Source: Phaeovulum vinaykumarii
Lineage (GTDB): Bacteria; Pseudomonadota; Alphaproteobacteria; Rhodobacterales; Rhodobacteraceae
DNA: 64,000 nucleotides
Assembly (NCBI RefSeq): GCF_900156695.1
Contig: NZ_FTOM01000002.1
Span: 1 to 64,000, forward strand
Direction of reading: 5' to 3'
Part shown: piece by piece, positions 43,671 to 52,551 of the stretch
Layout: every line of letters starts with the position of its first letter
Numbering within the stretch: the first letter of the stretch is position 1
The notes under the pieces: generated by a model
Database searches by the model: none
Seen by the model: only the letters and a program-made list of their open reading frames with translations
Told to the model about the DNA's origin: nothing
Translations under genes and position numbers: made by a program

Positions 43671-44125
43671 TGCGGGTCGATCATGCCGAACTTGCGGCGC
43701 GGGTGCAGGCGCTTTGCGCGGGCGAAACCGACGAGGTGGCGCTGATGGCCACGCTTGCCTGCGAGATCCACCATTCCGACGACCGCTTCGACTGGACCGG
43801 CTTTTACCGCGTGACCGGGCCCGAGACCCTGAAGATCGGCCCCTATCAGGGCGGGCACGGCTGCCTGGTCATCCCGTTTTCGCGCGGGGTCTGCGGGGCC
43901 GCGGCGCGCTGGCGCCAGACCCAGCTTGTTGCCGATGTCGAGGCCTTTCCCGGCCATATCGCCTGTTCGTCGACCACCCGCTCCGAGCTGGTCGTGCCGG
44001 TCCTGGGCGCGGGCGGGCGGCTGATCGGGGTGCTGGATATCGACAGCGACCGCCCGGCGGCTTTCGACGCGACCGATGCCGCCGCCTTCGAGCATCTGTT
44101 GGCGCAGGTCTTCGGCGCGCTCTGA
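43670..44125 (+). CDS. Free methionine-R-sulfoxide reductase (GAF domain)
   Basis: The 151-residue protein is a single GAF domain with the fRMsr cysteines: Gly-Cys-Leu-Val-Ile-Pro, Arg-Gly-Val-Cys-Gly-Ala-Ala and Gly-His-Ile-Ala-Cys-Ser-Ser-Thr-Thr-Arg-Ser-Glu. It reduces free Met-R-sulfoxide, repairing oxidised methionine pools. It is translationally coupled to the flavoprotein upstream. Confidence 0.85.
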   Translation: MRVDHAELAARVQALCAGETDEVALMATLACEIHHSDDRFDWTGFYRVTGPETLKIGPYQGGHGCLVIPFSRGVCGAAARWRQTQLVADVEAFPGHIACSSTTRSELVVPVLGAGGRLIGVLDIDSDRPAAFDATDAAAFEHLLAQVFGAL

Positions 44126-44167
44126 GCGGCGTGCCAGCCTTTGTGTCCCGAGATCCGGGGGGAACAC

Positions 44168-44360
44168 ATGCGTACGGGTGTCTGCTCCTGCGGCGCCGTG
44201 ACGTTCGATCTCTCGGCGCCGGGGATCGAGGTCGTGGTCTGCCATTGCCGGGCCTGCCGCCAGTTCCGCGGCCATTACTGGGCCTTTCTCGAAAGCGCGC
44301 GCGGGGGGCTGCGGATCACGCGGGATGATCGGCTGGTCTGGTTCGCGGCCTCGGAACGCG
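44168..44360 (+). pseudogene. GFA-family protein, N-terminal half only
   Basis: From ATG 44168 the frame encodes the first half of a GFA (glutathione-dependent formaldehyde-activating-like) protein: Cys-Ser-Cys-Gly-Ala-Val near the start and Cys-His-Cys-Arg-Ala-Cys-Arg at about residue 27. After about residue 63 the family pattern stops, and the matching sequence continues in another frame as a second GFA copy. The last zinc-binding cysteine pair is missing. Confidence 0.6.
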
Positions 44361-44732
44361 ACCTGCGCGGAATGCGGGGCGGTGCGCCTTTCTGTGCCGG
44401 GCCCCGCGGGCGACATCCAGGCCTGTCACTGCGACGAGTGCCGTCACATGAGCGGGCATCACTCGGCCAGCTTCGAGGGCGACGGGAGCGCCGTCGCCTG
44501 GATTGCCCGCGACGAGCTGCACAAGTGGTTCGGCGCCCGCGGAGGAGGCTGGCGGGGGTTCTGCGCGCGTTGCGGGTCGAGCCTGTGCAAGATGGGGGCG
44601 GACGGGCGCTTTCGCATCTGTGCCGGCGCGGTCGAGGGCGCCACCGGCGGCCGGCTGGTTGCGCATCGCTTTGCCCAGGGCATGGCCGCCTATCACGACC
44701 CCGCCGACGGGCTGCCGGGGATGCCCGCCTGG
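44361..44732 (+). pseudogene. Second GFA-family copy, lacking its own start and stop
   Basis: This frame shows a nearly complete GFA domain: Cys-Ala-Glu-Cys-Gly-Ala-Val, Cys-His-Cys-Asp-Glu-Cys-Arg and Phe-Cys-Ala-Arg-Cys-Gly-Ser-Ser-Leu. It is joined to the truncated first copy in a different frame, so it has no natural start; the nearest ATG (44325) lies inside the first copy. No stop follows the domain, and the frame runs on through the lysE gene and into rluA without interruption. A deletion between two tandem copies is the simplest cause. Confidence 0.6.
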
Positions 44733-44799
44733 TCGCGCATGCTTGCGTCTGTCGCGGGCCGTGCTAGGCAAGCCCATCACCTGTTTCGAGAGCACCGCC

Positions 44800-45429
44800 A
44801 TGTGGGATGTCCTGACCGCCTTTCCGGCCGAAAGCCTGATCGCCTTCACGCTGGGGGGGCTGGTGCTCAATTTCGCGCCGGGGGCGGATGTGTTCTTCGC
44901 CTCGGCCTGCGGGATCGCGGGCGGGCCGCGCGCGGGCGTGATGGCGGGGCTTGGCGTGGGGCTGGGCGTCGTGTGGCACATCACGCTGGCCGCCGCGGGC
45001 CTTGCGGCGGTGATCGCGGCCCATCCCGGCGCGCTGGTGGCGATCCGCTGGATCGGGGCGGGCTATCTGCTGTGGCTGGCCTGGGGCGCCTGGCGCGCGG
45101 GCGCGGGCGACCCGAGCCGCGCGCGCGGCGTGGTCTCGCCCTGGCGGGCGGTCGGGCGCGGGTTCCTGTCGAATGCGCTGAATCCCAAGCCCGTTCTCTT
45201 CATCCTGGCGTTCCTGCCGCAATTCACCCGCCCCGAATATGGCCCGATCTGGATGCAGGTCGTGGCGCTGGGCTCGATCTTCGCCTTTACCGGCACCTTG
45301 GTCACGATGGGCTATGGCTGGGTGGCCGGGCGTCTGGGGCAGGTGCTGGCCACGCGAATGAAGGTGGTCAACCGTCTGTCGGCGGTGATCTTCGGCGGGT
45401 TGGCGGCGCGGCTGGCGCTGGCCCCATGA
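44800..45429 (+). CDS. LysE/RhtB-family amino-acid exporter
   Basis: The 209-residue membrane protein has six hydrophobic segments and the family motif Gly-Ala-Asp-Val-Phe-Phe-Ala-Ser-Ala near residue 28, then Gly-Ala-Gly-Tyr-Leu-Leu-Trp-Leu-Ala-Trp-Gly and Asn-Ala-Leu-Asn-Pro-Lys. It exports amino acids or analogues; which one is not known. The stop overlaps the rluA start by ATGA. Confidence 0.9.
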   Translation: MWDVLTAFPAESLIAFTLGGLVLNFAPGADVFFASACGIAGGPRAGVMAGLGVGLGVVWHITLAAAGLAAVIAAHPGALVAIRWIGAGYLLWLAWGAWRAGAGDPSRARGVVSPWRAVGRGFLSNALNPKPVLFILAFLPQFTRPEYGPIWMQVVALGSIFAFTGTLVTMGYGWVAGRLGQVLATRMKVVNRLSAVIFGGLAARLALAP

Positions 45430-46079
45430 GCGATTTCGTCTATGCCCCGCCCGCGACCGAGGCGCCGGTTCTCTTTGCCGACGACTCCATTCTGGTCGTG
45501 GACAAGCCTGCGGGCCTTCTGTCGGTGCCGGGCCGTGGCCCCGACCGCGCCGATTGCCTGATCGCGCGGCTGGCGCGCGACTGGCCGCAGGTGCTTTTGG
45601 TGCACCGGCTGGATCTGGATACCTCCGGGGTCATCATCTTCGCGCTGAGCAAGGCCGCGCAGGGCGCGCTGGGCCGCCAGTTCGAGGCCCGCGTGCCCAA
45701 GAAGGCCTATGTCGCGCGGCTGTGGGGGCATCTGGCGCCGCCGGCCGGGCGGATCGACCTGCCGCTGTGCGTGGACTGGCCCAACCGCCCGCGCCAGCAT
45801 GTCAACCACGAGACCGGCCGCCCCGCCCAGACCGACTGGCGCGTGCTGCGCCACGAGGCCGACGGCACCACCCGCGTGCGGCTGATGCCGCTGACCGGGC
45901 GCAGCCATCAATTGCGCGTGCACATGGCCGAGACGGGCCACCCGATCCTGGGCGATCCGCTCTATGCCACCGGCCCCGCGCGCGCCTTCCCGAGGCTGAT
46001 GCTGCATGCCGAAAGCCTGCGCCTGCGCCACCCCGACACCGGGCAATTCATGACCTTTTCGGCGCCCGCGCCCTTCTAG
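45426..46079 (+). CDS. rluA: RluA-family pseudouridine synthase
   Basis: The 217-residue protein is one catalytic domain without S4, the size of E. coli RluA. The active-site motif is His-Arg-Leu-Asp-Leu-Asp-Thr-Ser-Gly (Asp near residue 63), with Gly-Arg-Ser-His-Gln-Leu-Arg-Val-His and Ile-Leu-Gly-Asp-Pro-Leu-Tyr further on. RluA modifies U746 of 23S rRNA and U32 of some tRNAs; the exact site here is inferred. ATG 45426 overlaps the lysE stop. Confidence 0.85.
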   Translation: MSDFVYAPPATEAPVLFADDSILVVDKPAGLLSVPGRGPDRADCLIARLARDWPQVLLVHRLDLDTSGVIIFALSKAAQGALGRQFEARVPKKAYVARLWGHLAPPAGRIDLPLCVDWPNRPRQHVNHETGRPAQTDWRVLRHEADGTTRVRLMPLTGRSHQLRVHMAETGHPILGDPLYATGPARAFPRLMLHAESLRLRHPDTGQFMTFSAPAPF

Positions 46080-46123
46080 GGGCGGCCGCGTGCGGGCAGG
46101 GGACCGCGGGGCAGCAGGGGGCC

Positions 46124-47560
46124 TCAGGCGTCGGGAACGCCCGAGACCGACTTCACCTCGGTGAATTCCTCGATCCCCATCAGCCCGCCTTCGCGCGCAC
46201 GCCCCGAGGCCCGGATCCCCCCGAAGGGCGCGCCGGGGCCGCGCGGCTGGCCGTTCAGCTCGACCATGCCGGCGCGCAGGGCGCGTGCCAGCCGGGTCAG
46301 CCGCGCCGGATCCGAGGTCTGGGCGTAATTGGTCAGCCCATAGGGCGTGTCATTGGCGATGGCGACGGCCTCGTCCTCGGTGTCGAAGGGCAGGATCGAC
46401 AGGACCGGGCCGAAGATTTCCTCGCGGGCGATGGTCATGTGCGGGGTCACGTCGGCAAAGACGGTGGGGCGCACGAAATAGCCGCGGTTGAGCGCTTCGG
46501 GGCGGCCCGGCCCGCCGGCGACCAGACGCGCGCCCTCGGCCAGGCCGGTCTCGATCAGGGCCTGGATCTTTTCGTACTGGGCATGGCTGACGACGGGGCC
46601 GATATGGCGCCCCTCCTCCGAGGCGGGGCCGACCGGCGTGGCCTCGGCCAGCTGGCGCGCGGTCTCGACCGCCTGGTCATAGGCGGCGCGCTCGACCAGC
46701 ATCCGCGTCGGCGCGTTGCACGATTGCCCCGAGTTCTGGAAGCAATGGCGCAGCCCGCGCTTGACCGCATCGGGGTCGGCATCGGCAAAGATCAGGTTGG
46801 CGCCCTTGCCGCCCAGCTCCAGCGTCACCTTCTTGAGGGTCTCGGCGGCGTTGCGGGTGATGGCGATGCCCGCGCGGGTCGAGCCGGTGAACGAGATCAT
46901 CTCGACATCGGGATGGGTGGACAATTGCGTGCCCACGCCCGCCCCGTCGCCGTTGACCAGGTTGAAGACCCCCGGCGGCAGGCCCGCGTCATGCATGATC
47001 TCGGCAAAGACCATCGCCGACAGCGGCGCGATCTCGGAGGGCTTCAGAACCATCGTGCAGCCCGCCAGAAGCGCGGCCCCCACCTTCAGCGTGATCTGGT
47101 TCAGCGGCCAGTTCCACGGCGTGATCAGCCCCACCACGCCCACGGGCTCGCGGATCAGCCGCGCGCCGGGGGTGTCGCCGAAGGGCTGGTCCCACACCAT
47201 CTTGTCGAAGGCGGCCAGGAAATTGCCCAGATGCGAGACCCCGGCCCCCACCTGCGATCCGCGCGCCAGCTCGATGGGCGCGCCCATCTCGCGGCTCATG
47301 GCCTGGGCCAGATCCTCGGCGCGGGTCTGATAGACCTCCAGCACGCGCGCCAGCGCGGCCTTTCGTTCGGCGGGGGGTGTCGCGGCCCAGCCGGGAAAGG
47401 CCGCCCGCGCCGCGGCCACGGCGGCATCGGTATCGGCGCGGTCGCCCAGCGAGATGACCGCGAAGGGCTCCTCGGTCGAGGGGTCGATGACCGCCAGATC
47501 GTTGGGCCGCGCCGGGGCCACCCAGGCGCCGTTGATGTAGAAGTTGCGCTGTTCGAGCAT
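46124..47560 (-). CDS. Aldehyde dehydrogenase family protein
   Basis: The 478-residue NAD(P)-dependent enzyme has Thr-Pro-Trp-Asn-Trp-Pro-Leu (near residue 145), the general-base Glu in Leu-Glu-Leu-Gly-Gly-Lys (near 245) and the catalytic Cys in Asn-Ser-Gly-Gln-Ser-Cys (near 280). It oxidises an aldehyde to the acid. The substrate cannot be told from context. AAGGGAGG lies before ATG 47560. Confidence 0.9.
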   Translation of the reverse strand: MLEQRNFYINGAWVAPARPNDLAVIDPSTEEPFAVISLGDRADTDAAVAAARAAFPGWAATPPAERKAALARVLEVYQTRAEDLAQAMSREMGAPIELARGSQVGAGVSHLGNFLAAFDKMVWDQPFGDTPGARLIREPVGVVGLITPWNWPLNQITLKVGAALLAGCTMVLKPSEIAPLSAMVFAEIMHDAGLPPGVFNLVNGDGAGVGTQLSTHPDVEMISFTGSTRAGIAITRNAAETLKKVTLELGGKGANLIFADADPDAVKRGLRHCFQNSGQSCNAPTRMLVERAAYDQAVETARQLAEATPVGPASEEGRHIGPVVSHAQYEKIQALIETGLAEGARLVAGGPGRPEALNRGYFVRPTVFADVTPHMTIAREEIFGPVLSILPFDTEDEAVAIANDTPYGLTNYAQTSDPARLTRLARALRAGMVELNGQPRGPGAPFGGIRASGRAREGGLMGIEEFTEVKSVSGVPDA

Positions 47561-47840
47561 GTGCGATCCTCCCTTGCGCGCATGCTGACAGGCACGCCCG
47601 CCGGGGGCAAGTGCGGGGGACCAGTGATCGCCCGCACCCCGGCGCCCGGCGGGGCTGCTGCACGGGCTCCGGCGCCGGAACGCGCGTTCGCCCCGCCTGC
47701 CGGTGACGGAACCGCCGCCCATTCCGCGGGCAGGTGGCGAAATATCGGACTTTTTTCATGGGGAATGCGCCGAGAGGGCGTGCATTCTGCGGCGCAGCGC
47801 CTTAAAGCGATTCCAAATTCAACCGAATCGGAGACGCGCC

Positions 47841-48494
47841 ATGGGACTTCGCATCAACGACATTGCCCCCGACTTCACGGCTGACTCGACCGCCGGTGAG
47901 ATCCGCTTCCACGAGTGGATCGGCGACAGCTATGCCATTCTCTTCTCGCACCCCAAGGATTTCACCCCGGTCTGCACCACCGAATTCGGGGCCGTCGCCC
48001 AGCTGGCCGGCGAATTCGCCAAGCGCAACACCAAGGTGATGGGGATCTCGGTCGATTCGGTCGAGGAACACGTCAAATGGAAGAAGGACATCGAGGCCGT
48101 GGCCGGTGCGCCCGCCGATTTCCCGATCATCGACGACACCTCGCTGACGGTGGCCAAGCTCTATGACATGCTGCCGGCCGAAGCCTATCTGCCCGACGGC
48201 CGCACTCCGGCGGATTCGGCCACCGTGCGCACCGTGTTCATCGTCGGCCCCGACAAGAAGATCCGCCTGTCGATGACCTATCCGATGGCGGTGGGCCGCA
48301 ACTTCGCCGAGATCCTGCGCGCGCTCGATGCCGTGCGCGCGACCGACGGCGTGCCCTTTGCCACCCCGGCCAACTGGGTGCCCGGTCAGGACGTGATCGT
48401 GGCGCTGTCGGTGTCGACCGAAGACGCCCAGGCCAAATACGGCGAGGTGGACGTGAAACTTCCCTACCTTCGCACGATCAAGCTGTCGGCCTGA
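47841..48494 (+). CDS. 1-Cys peroxiredoxin (Prdx6 type)
   Basis: The 217-residue protein has the peroxidatic cysteine in Phe-Thr-Pro-Val-Cys-Thr-Thr-Glu (Cys45), the long C-terminal half typical of Prdx6-like enzymes, and no second conserved resolving cysteine. It reduces hydrogen and organic peroxides. ATG 47841 follows GGAGA. A strong terminator comes after it, so it is a single-gene unit. Confidence 0.92.
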   Translation: MGLRINDIAPDFTADSTAGEIRFHEWIGDSYAILFSHPKDFTPVCTTEFGAVAQLAGEFAKRNTKVMGISVDSVEEHVKWKKDIEAVAGAPADFPIIDDTSLTVAKLYDMLPAEAYLPDGRTPADSATVRTVFIVGPDKKIRLSMTYPMAVGRNFAEILRALDAVRATDGVPFATPANWVPGQDVIVALSVSTEDAQAKYGEVDVKLPYLRTIKLSA

Positions 48495-48531
48495 GGTCTG
48501 GCCATCGGCCAGGCGCTTTCTGGCGCAGGGG

Positions 48532-48565
48532 GGCGTGTCCGGGGCCATCCGGACACGCCCTTTTC
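48532..48565 (+). terminator. Peroxiredoxin terminator
   Basis: GGGCGTGTCCGG (48532-48543) pairs perfectly with CCGGACACGCCC (48550-48561), followed by TTTT. It can also serve the convergent TlpA-like gene. Confidence 0.88.
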
Positions 48566-48608
48566 GTTTGCGCGGCCCGTTTGTCTGCGTTGCCCGTCGG
48601 GGCGCGGT

Positions 48609-49148
48609 TCAGCCCTCGGCCAGAAGCGCGTCGAGGAAAGCGACCACCTCGGGGGCGTCCCATTCGGCGCCGCCGATCAGCCGGCCCAGCTCGTGCCCGT
48701 CGCGCCCGAAGACCACCGTCACCGGCAGCCCCGGCGCCCCCAGCCCCAGCGCCGTGCGCATCGACGGATCGGCCATCGGCGTCAGATGGGTGATGCCGTT
48801 CTCGGCCAGGAAGGCGGCGACGCGGGTCGGCGGGTTGGGCCCCGAGGCCACCGCGATCACCGCGACCTGATCGCCCATCGCGGCCTGGAGCCGGTCGAGC
48901 GCGGGCATCTCGGCCCGGCAGGGCGGGCAGGACAGCGCCCAGAAGTTCAGGACCACGATCTTGCCGCGCCATTCCGAAAGGCTGCGCGGGCGCCCCTCGG
49001 CATCCTGGAAGGTGACCTGCGGCGCGGCGGCCGCCGGGGCGGCGGGAACCAGCCGCGCCATCTCGCCCTGGCGGGCGGGCAGATCCGCCGCCGCTGCATT
49101 TGCAAGGGTCAGAAGCCCCGCGTATAGACAAAGCGCGCTGATCCGCAT
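48609..49148 (-). CDS. TlpA-like periplasmic thiol-disulfide protein
   Basis: The 179-residue protein has a signal sequence (ending near Ala-Asn-Ala-Ala-Ala-Ala) and a thioredoxin fold with [10 protein letters not shown], where the usual Trp before the first cysteine is Ser. The cis-Pro is in Leu-Pro-Val-Thr-Val. It probably keeps periplasmic thiols reduced, for example in cytochrome assembly. It is divergent from argH with 28 bp between starts; this tlpA-argH pairing is common in Rhodobacterales. Confidence 0.85.
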   Translation of the reverse strand: MRISALCLYAGLLTLANAAAADLPARQGEMARLVPAAPAAAAPQVTFQDAEGRPRSLSEWRGKIVVLNFWALSCPPCRAEMPALDRLQAAMGDQVAVIAVASGPNPPTRVAAFLAENGITHLTPMADPSMRTALGLGAPGLPVTVVFGRDGHELGRLIGGAEWDAPEVVAFLDALLAEG

Positions 49149-49176
49149 CCATTCACCTTTCGTCCTGGGGGCCGAC

Positions 49177-50577
49177 ATGAGCGAAGACCCGAAACAGACT
49201 GCCAATGCCATGTGGGGTGGCCGCTTCGAGGCCGGACCCGATGCGATCATGCAGGCGATCAACGCCTCGATCGGGTTCGACAAGCGGCTCTACGCCCAGG
49301 ACATTGCCGGCAGCCGCGCCCATGCCGCGATGCTGGCGGCGACCGGTATCGTGGACAATAGCGACGCCGAGGCCATCCGCAACGGGCTTGCCGAAATCTT
49401 GACCGAGATCGAGGCGGGGGACTTTCCCTTCTCGGTCGCGCTCGAGGATATCCACATGAACGTGGAGGCCCGCCTCAAGGACAAGATCGGCACGCCCGCG
49501 GGCCGGCTGCACACGGCGCGCTCGCGCAACGATCAGGTGGCGACCGATTTTCGGCTGTGGGTGCGCGACCAATGCGATGCCGCGATCGAGGGGCTGCGGG
49601 CGCTGATCGGCGCGCTTCTGGTGCAGGCCGAGGCCGGCGCCGATTGGGTGATGCCGGGCTTTACCCATTTGCAGACCGCCCAGCCGGTGACCTGGGGCCA
49701 TCACATGATGGCCTATGTCGAGATGCTGGGCCGCGATCTGTCGCGCTTCCGCGATGCGCGCACGCGGATGAACGAATGCCCCCTGGGTTCGGCGGCGCTG
49801 GCCGGCACGTCCTTTCCGATCGACCGGCACATGACTGCCGCGGCGCTGGGCTTCGACCGGCCCACGGCCAACAGCCTGGACGCCGTGTCGGACCGCGATT
49901 TCGCGCTGGAATTCCTGGCGGCCTCGGCGATCTGCGCCACGCATCTGTCGCGCCTGTCCGAGGAATTGGTGATCTGGTCCTCGGCGCAGTTCCGCTTCGT
50001 GGCGATGTCGGACAAGTGGTCCACCGGCTCGTCGATCATGCCGCAGAAGCGCAACCCCGACGCCGCCGAGCTGATCCGCGCCAAGATCGGGCGCATCCTG
50101 GGCGCGACGGTGGCGCTGTTCACGGTGATGAAGGGGCTGCCGCTGGCCTATTCCAAGGACATGCAGGAAGACAAGGAACAGGTCTTCGATGCGGCCGACA
50201 CGCTGATGCTGGCGCTGGCGGCGATGACCGGCATGATCTCGGATCTTGGCGTGAACCGCGCCAATCTCGAGGCGGCGGCGGCGTCGGGCTTTTCCACTGC
50301 CACCGATCTGGCCGACTGGCTGGTGCGCGCGGCCGGCCTGCCCTTCCGCGATGCCCATCACGTCACCGGCACGCTGGTCGCCCAGGCCGAGGCCAAGGGC
50401 TGTGATCTGCCCGACCTGACGCTCGAGGACATGCAGGCCGTTCATCCCGCGATCACCGCCGAGGTGTTCGGGGTGCTGGGGGTGCAGAATTCGGTGGCCT
50501 CGCGCCAGAGCTATGGCGGCACCGCGCCCGATCAGGTGCGTGCCCAGATCGCGCGCTGGAAGGAGATCCTGGGATGA
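49177..50577 (+). CDS. argH: Argininosuccinate lyase
   Basis: The 466-residue enzyme of the fumarase/aspartase superfamily has Ser-Arg-Asn-Asp-Gln (near residue 113), Thr-His-Leu-Gln-Thr-Ala-Gln-Pro and the signature [11 protein letters not shown] (near 285). It makes arginine and fumarate in the last step of arginine synthesis. The stop overlaps the lptM-like ATG by ATGA. Confidence 0.95.
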   Translation: MSEDPKQTANAMWGGRFEAGPDAIMQAINASIGFDKRLYAQDIAGSRAHAAMLAATGIVDNSDAEAIRNGLAEILTEIEAGDFPFSVALEDIHMNVEARLKDKIGTPAGRLHTARSRNDQVATDFRLWVRDQCDAAIEGLRALIGALLVQAEAGADWVMPGFTHLQTAQPVTWGHHMMAYVEMLGRDLSRFRDARTRMNECPLGSAALAGTSFPIDRHMTAAALGFDRPTANSLDAVSDRDFALEFLAASAICATHLSRLSEELVIWSSAQFRFVAMSDKWSTGSSIMPQKRNPDAAELIRAKIGRILGATVALFTVMKGLPLAYSKDMQEDKEQVFDAADTLMLALAAMTGMISDLGVNRANLEAAAASGFSTATDLADWLVRAAGLPFRDAHHVTGTLVAQAEAKGCDLPDLTLEDMQAVHPAITAEVFGVLGVQNSVASRQSYGGTAPDQVRAQIARWKEILG

Positions 50578-50765
50578 CGCGGTGCCGGTCCCCGGCGTCC
50601 GGGGCGGGGGCGTGCGCCATCCTGGGACTGGCGCTGATTCTGGCGGGCTGCGGCGTCGATGGCCGTCCGACGCCCCCCGAAGGCGCCGCCGCCGCACCCA
50701 ATCCGCCGGGCTGGGGCAGCCTGTCACTGACCGGCGAGACCGAATTCGGCCTGGCCTGGAACTGA
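50574..50765 (+). CDS. lptM: Small lipoprotein, LptM (YifL)-like
   Basis: The 63-residue protein has a lipoprotein signal ending Ile-Leu-Ala-Gly-Cys, directly followed by [10 protein letters not shown]. This resembles the LptM core (Cys-Gly-x-x-Gly-Pro-x-x-x-Pro-Pro), which binds LptDE and speeds maturation of the LPS translocon in E. coli. Location between argH and lysA is typical of alphaproteobacterial members. The assignment is by motif only, so moderately sure. Confidence 0.65.
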   Translation: MTRCRSPASGAGACAILGLALILAGCGVDGRPTPPEGAAAAPNPPGWGSLSLTGETEFGLAWN

Positions 50766-50886
50766 CAGGATCTGGAACTGACAGGATCGGGCCGGGTATT
50801 GACCCGGCGAAAGGTCGCTCTCTCGGGGGTTGAACCGGGGCCGCGTCCGGCTAGGCTGGGGGCGGCGCAAACATCCGGGGGTGGCG

Positions 50887-51204
50887 ATGTCTTGGCTGAG
50901 AACGCTCTATCTGAGCCTGTCGGTGCTGGGGGCGGCACTGACCTTGCCGCATTTCGTGGCCTATCTGTGGATGAACGGCTGGGACTGGCGCGACATGATC
51001 GCGGCCTGGTTCCAGAACAGTTCCGTGCGTGGCGTCACCTTCGACGTGCTGGTGGCCGCGGTCACCGCCTCGATCTGGATCGTGGCCGACACGACGTTGC
51101 GCCGCGCCCCGCGCGGGCTCTGGGCGCTGCCGGTGATCTGGGGCGTGGGGCTGGGCTGCGGATTGCCGCTTTATCTCTATATCCGCTCGCGCCCGCTGGC
51201 GTGA
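50887..51204 (+). CDS. DUF2834 membrane protein
   Basis: The 105-residue protein has three hydrophobic segments (about residues 5-27, 45-65 and 76-98) and matches the DUF2834 pattern with Leu-Pro-His-Phe and Asp-Val-Leu-Val-Ala-Ala-Val. Its function is unknown. ATG 50887 or GTG 50881 may start it. It lies between the small lipoprotein gene and lysA. Confidence 0.75.
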   Translation: MSWLRTLYLSLSVLGAALTLPHFVAYLWMNGWDWRDMIAAWFQNSSVRGVTFDVLVAAVTASIWIVADTTLRRAPRGLWALPVIWGVGLGCGLPLYLYIRSRPLA

Positions 51205-51266
51205 TCGCGCTGGCGCGAGGGCGCGTCTGGCCCTAGAAGGGCCTCAAACCGGACGGAGTGAGCCCC

Positions 51267-52535
51267 GTGGACCATTTTCTTTATCGTGACGGCATCCTGC
51301 ATGCCGAGAACGTGCCGCTGCCGCAGATCGCCGCCGCGGTGGGCACCCCCTTCTATGTCTATTCCACGGCCACGCTGACGCGCCATTTCCGCCTGTTCGA
51401 CGAGGCGCTGGCCGGCACCGACCATCTGGTCTGCTTTGCCATCAAGGCCAATTCCAACGTCGCCGTGCTCAAGGTGCTGGGCGATCTGGGCGCGGGCATG
51501 GATGTCGTGTCGATCGGGGAATATCACCGCGCGCGGGCCGCCGGCGTGCCGGGCGAACGGATCGTCTTCTCGGGCGTCGGCAAGACCCGCGACGAGCTGC
51601 GCACCGCGCTGGAAGGCGGCATCCGCCAGTTCAACGTCGAATCCGAACCCGAGCTGCGCGCCATCTCGGAGATTGCCGCCGGCATGGGGGTCGTGGCGCC
51701 GATCGCGCTGCGGGTGAACCCCGACGTCGACGCCCGCACCCACGAGAAGATCGCCACCGGCAAGTCGGAAAACAAGTTCGGCATTCCCATCGCCCGCGCC
51801 CGCGAGGTCTATGCCGAGGCCGCGCGCCTGCCCGGCATTTCGGTCGTGGGGGTGGATGTGCATATCGGCAGCCAGCTGACCGAGCTTGCGCCCTTTCGCG
51901 CGGCCTTCACCAAGGTGGCCGAACTGACGCAGGCGCTGCGTGCCGACGGGCATCAGATCACGCGGCTGGATCTGGGCGGCGGGCTGGGCATCCCCTACAC
52001 CCGCTCGAACGAGACGCCGCCGCTGCCCGTCGATTACGGCCGCATGATCGTCGAGACGCTGGGCGATCTGGGCTGCGAGATCGAGATCGAGCCGGGCCGG
52101 CTGATCGCGGGGAATGCGGGGCTGCTGGTGGCTTCGGTGATCTGGATGAAATCGGGCGAGGGGCGCGATTTCATGATCCTCGATGCGGCGATGAACGATC
52201 TGGTGCGGCCTTCGATGTATGGCGCGCATCACGATATCGTCCCGGTGCACGAGCCCCTTCCCGGCCTTGAACCCGCGCCGGTGGATATCGTCGGCCCGGT
52301 CTGCGAGACGGGCGACACCTTCGCCCGCCAGCGCCCGATGCCGCCCTTGGCGCCGGGCGATCTGGTCGCCTTCCGCTCGGCCGGGGCCTATGGCGCGGTG
52401 ATGGCATCGGAATACAATTCCCGGCCCCTGATCCCCGAGGTTCTGGTGCACGAAGATCACTTCGCCGTCATTCGCGCGCGGCCCTCCTATGAGGAGATGC
52501 TGGCCCGCGATACCATTCCCGAATGGATGGCCTGA
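51267..52535 (+). CDS. lysA: Diaminopimelate decarboxylase
   Basis: The 422-residue fold-type III PLP enzyme has the PLP lysine in Cys-Phe-Ala-Ile-Lys-Ala-Asn-Ser-Asn (near residue 61), His-Ile-Gly-Ser-Gln, Gly-Gly-Gly-Leu-Gly-Ile-Pro-Tyr, the Glu-Pro-Gly-Arg motif and the second-subunit Cys in Cys-Glu-Thr-Gly-Asp. It makes lysine from meso-DAP. GTG 51267 is chosen because GGAG at 51255-51258 is about nine bases upstream; GTG 51258 overlaps that site. Confidence 0.93.
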   Translation: MDHFLYRDGILHAENVPLPQIAAAVGTPFYVYSTATLTRHFRLFDEALAGTDHLVCFAIKANSNVAVLKVLGDLGAGMDVVSIGEYHRARAAGVPGERIVFSGVGKTRDELRTALEGGIRQFNVESEPELRAISEIAAGMGVVAPIALRVNPDVDARTHEKIATGKSENKFGIPIARAREVYAEAARLPGISVVGVDVHIGSQLTELAPFRAAFTKVAELTQALRADGHQITRLDLGGGLGIPYTRSNETPPLPVDYGRMIVETLGDLGCEIEIEPGRLIAGNAGLLVASVIWMKSGEGRDFMILDAAMNDLVRPSMYGAHHDIVPVHEPLPGLEPAPVDIVGPVCETGDTFARQRPMPPLAPGDLVAFRSAGAYGAVMASEYNSRPLIPEVLVHEDHFAVIRARPSYEEMLARDTIPEWMA

Positions 52536-52551
52536 GCGCGGACCCCCGCAG

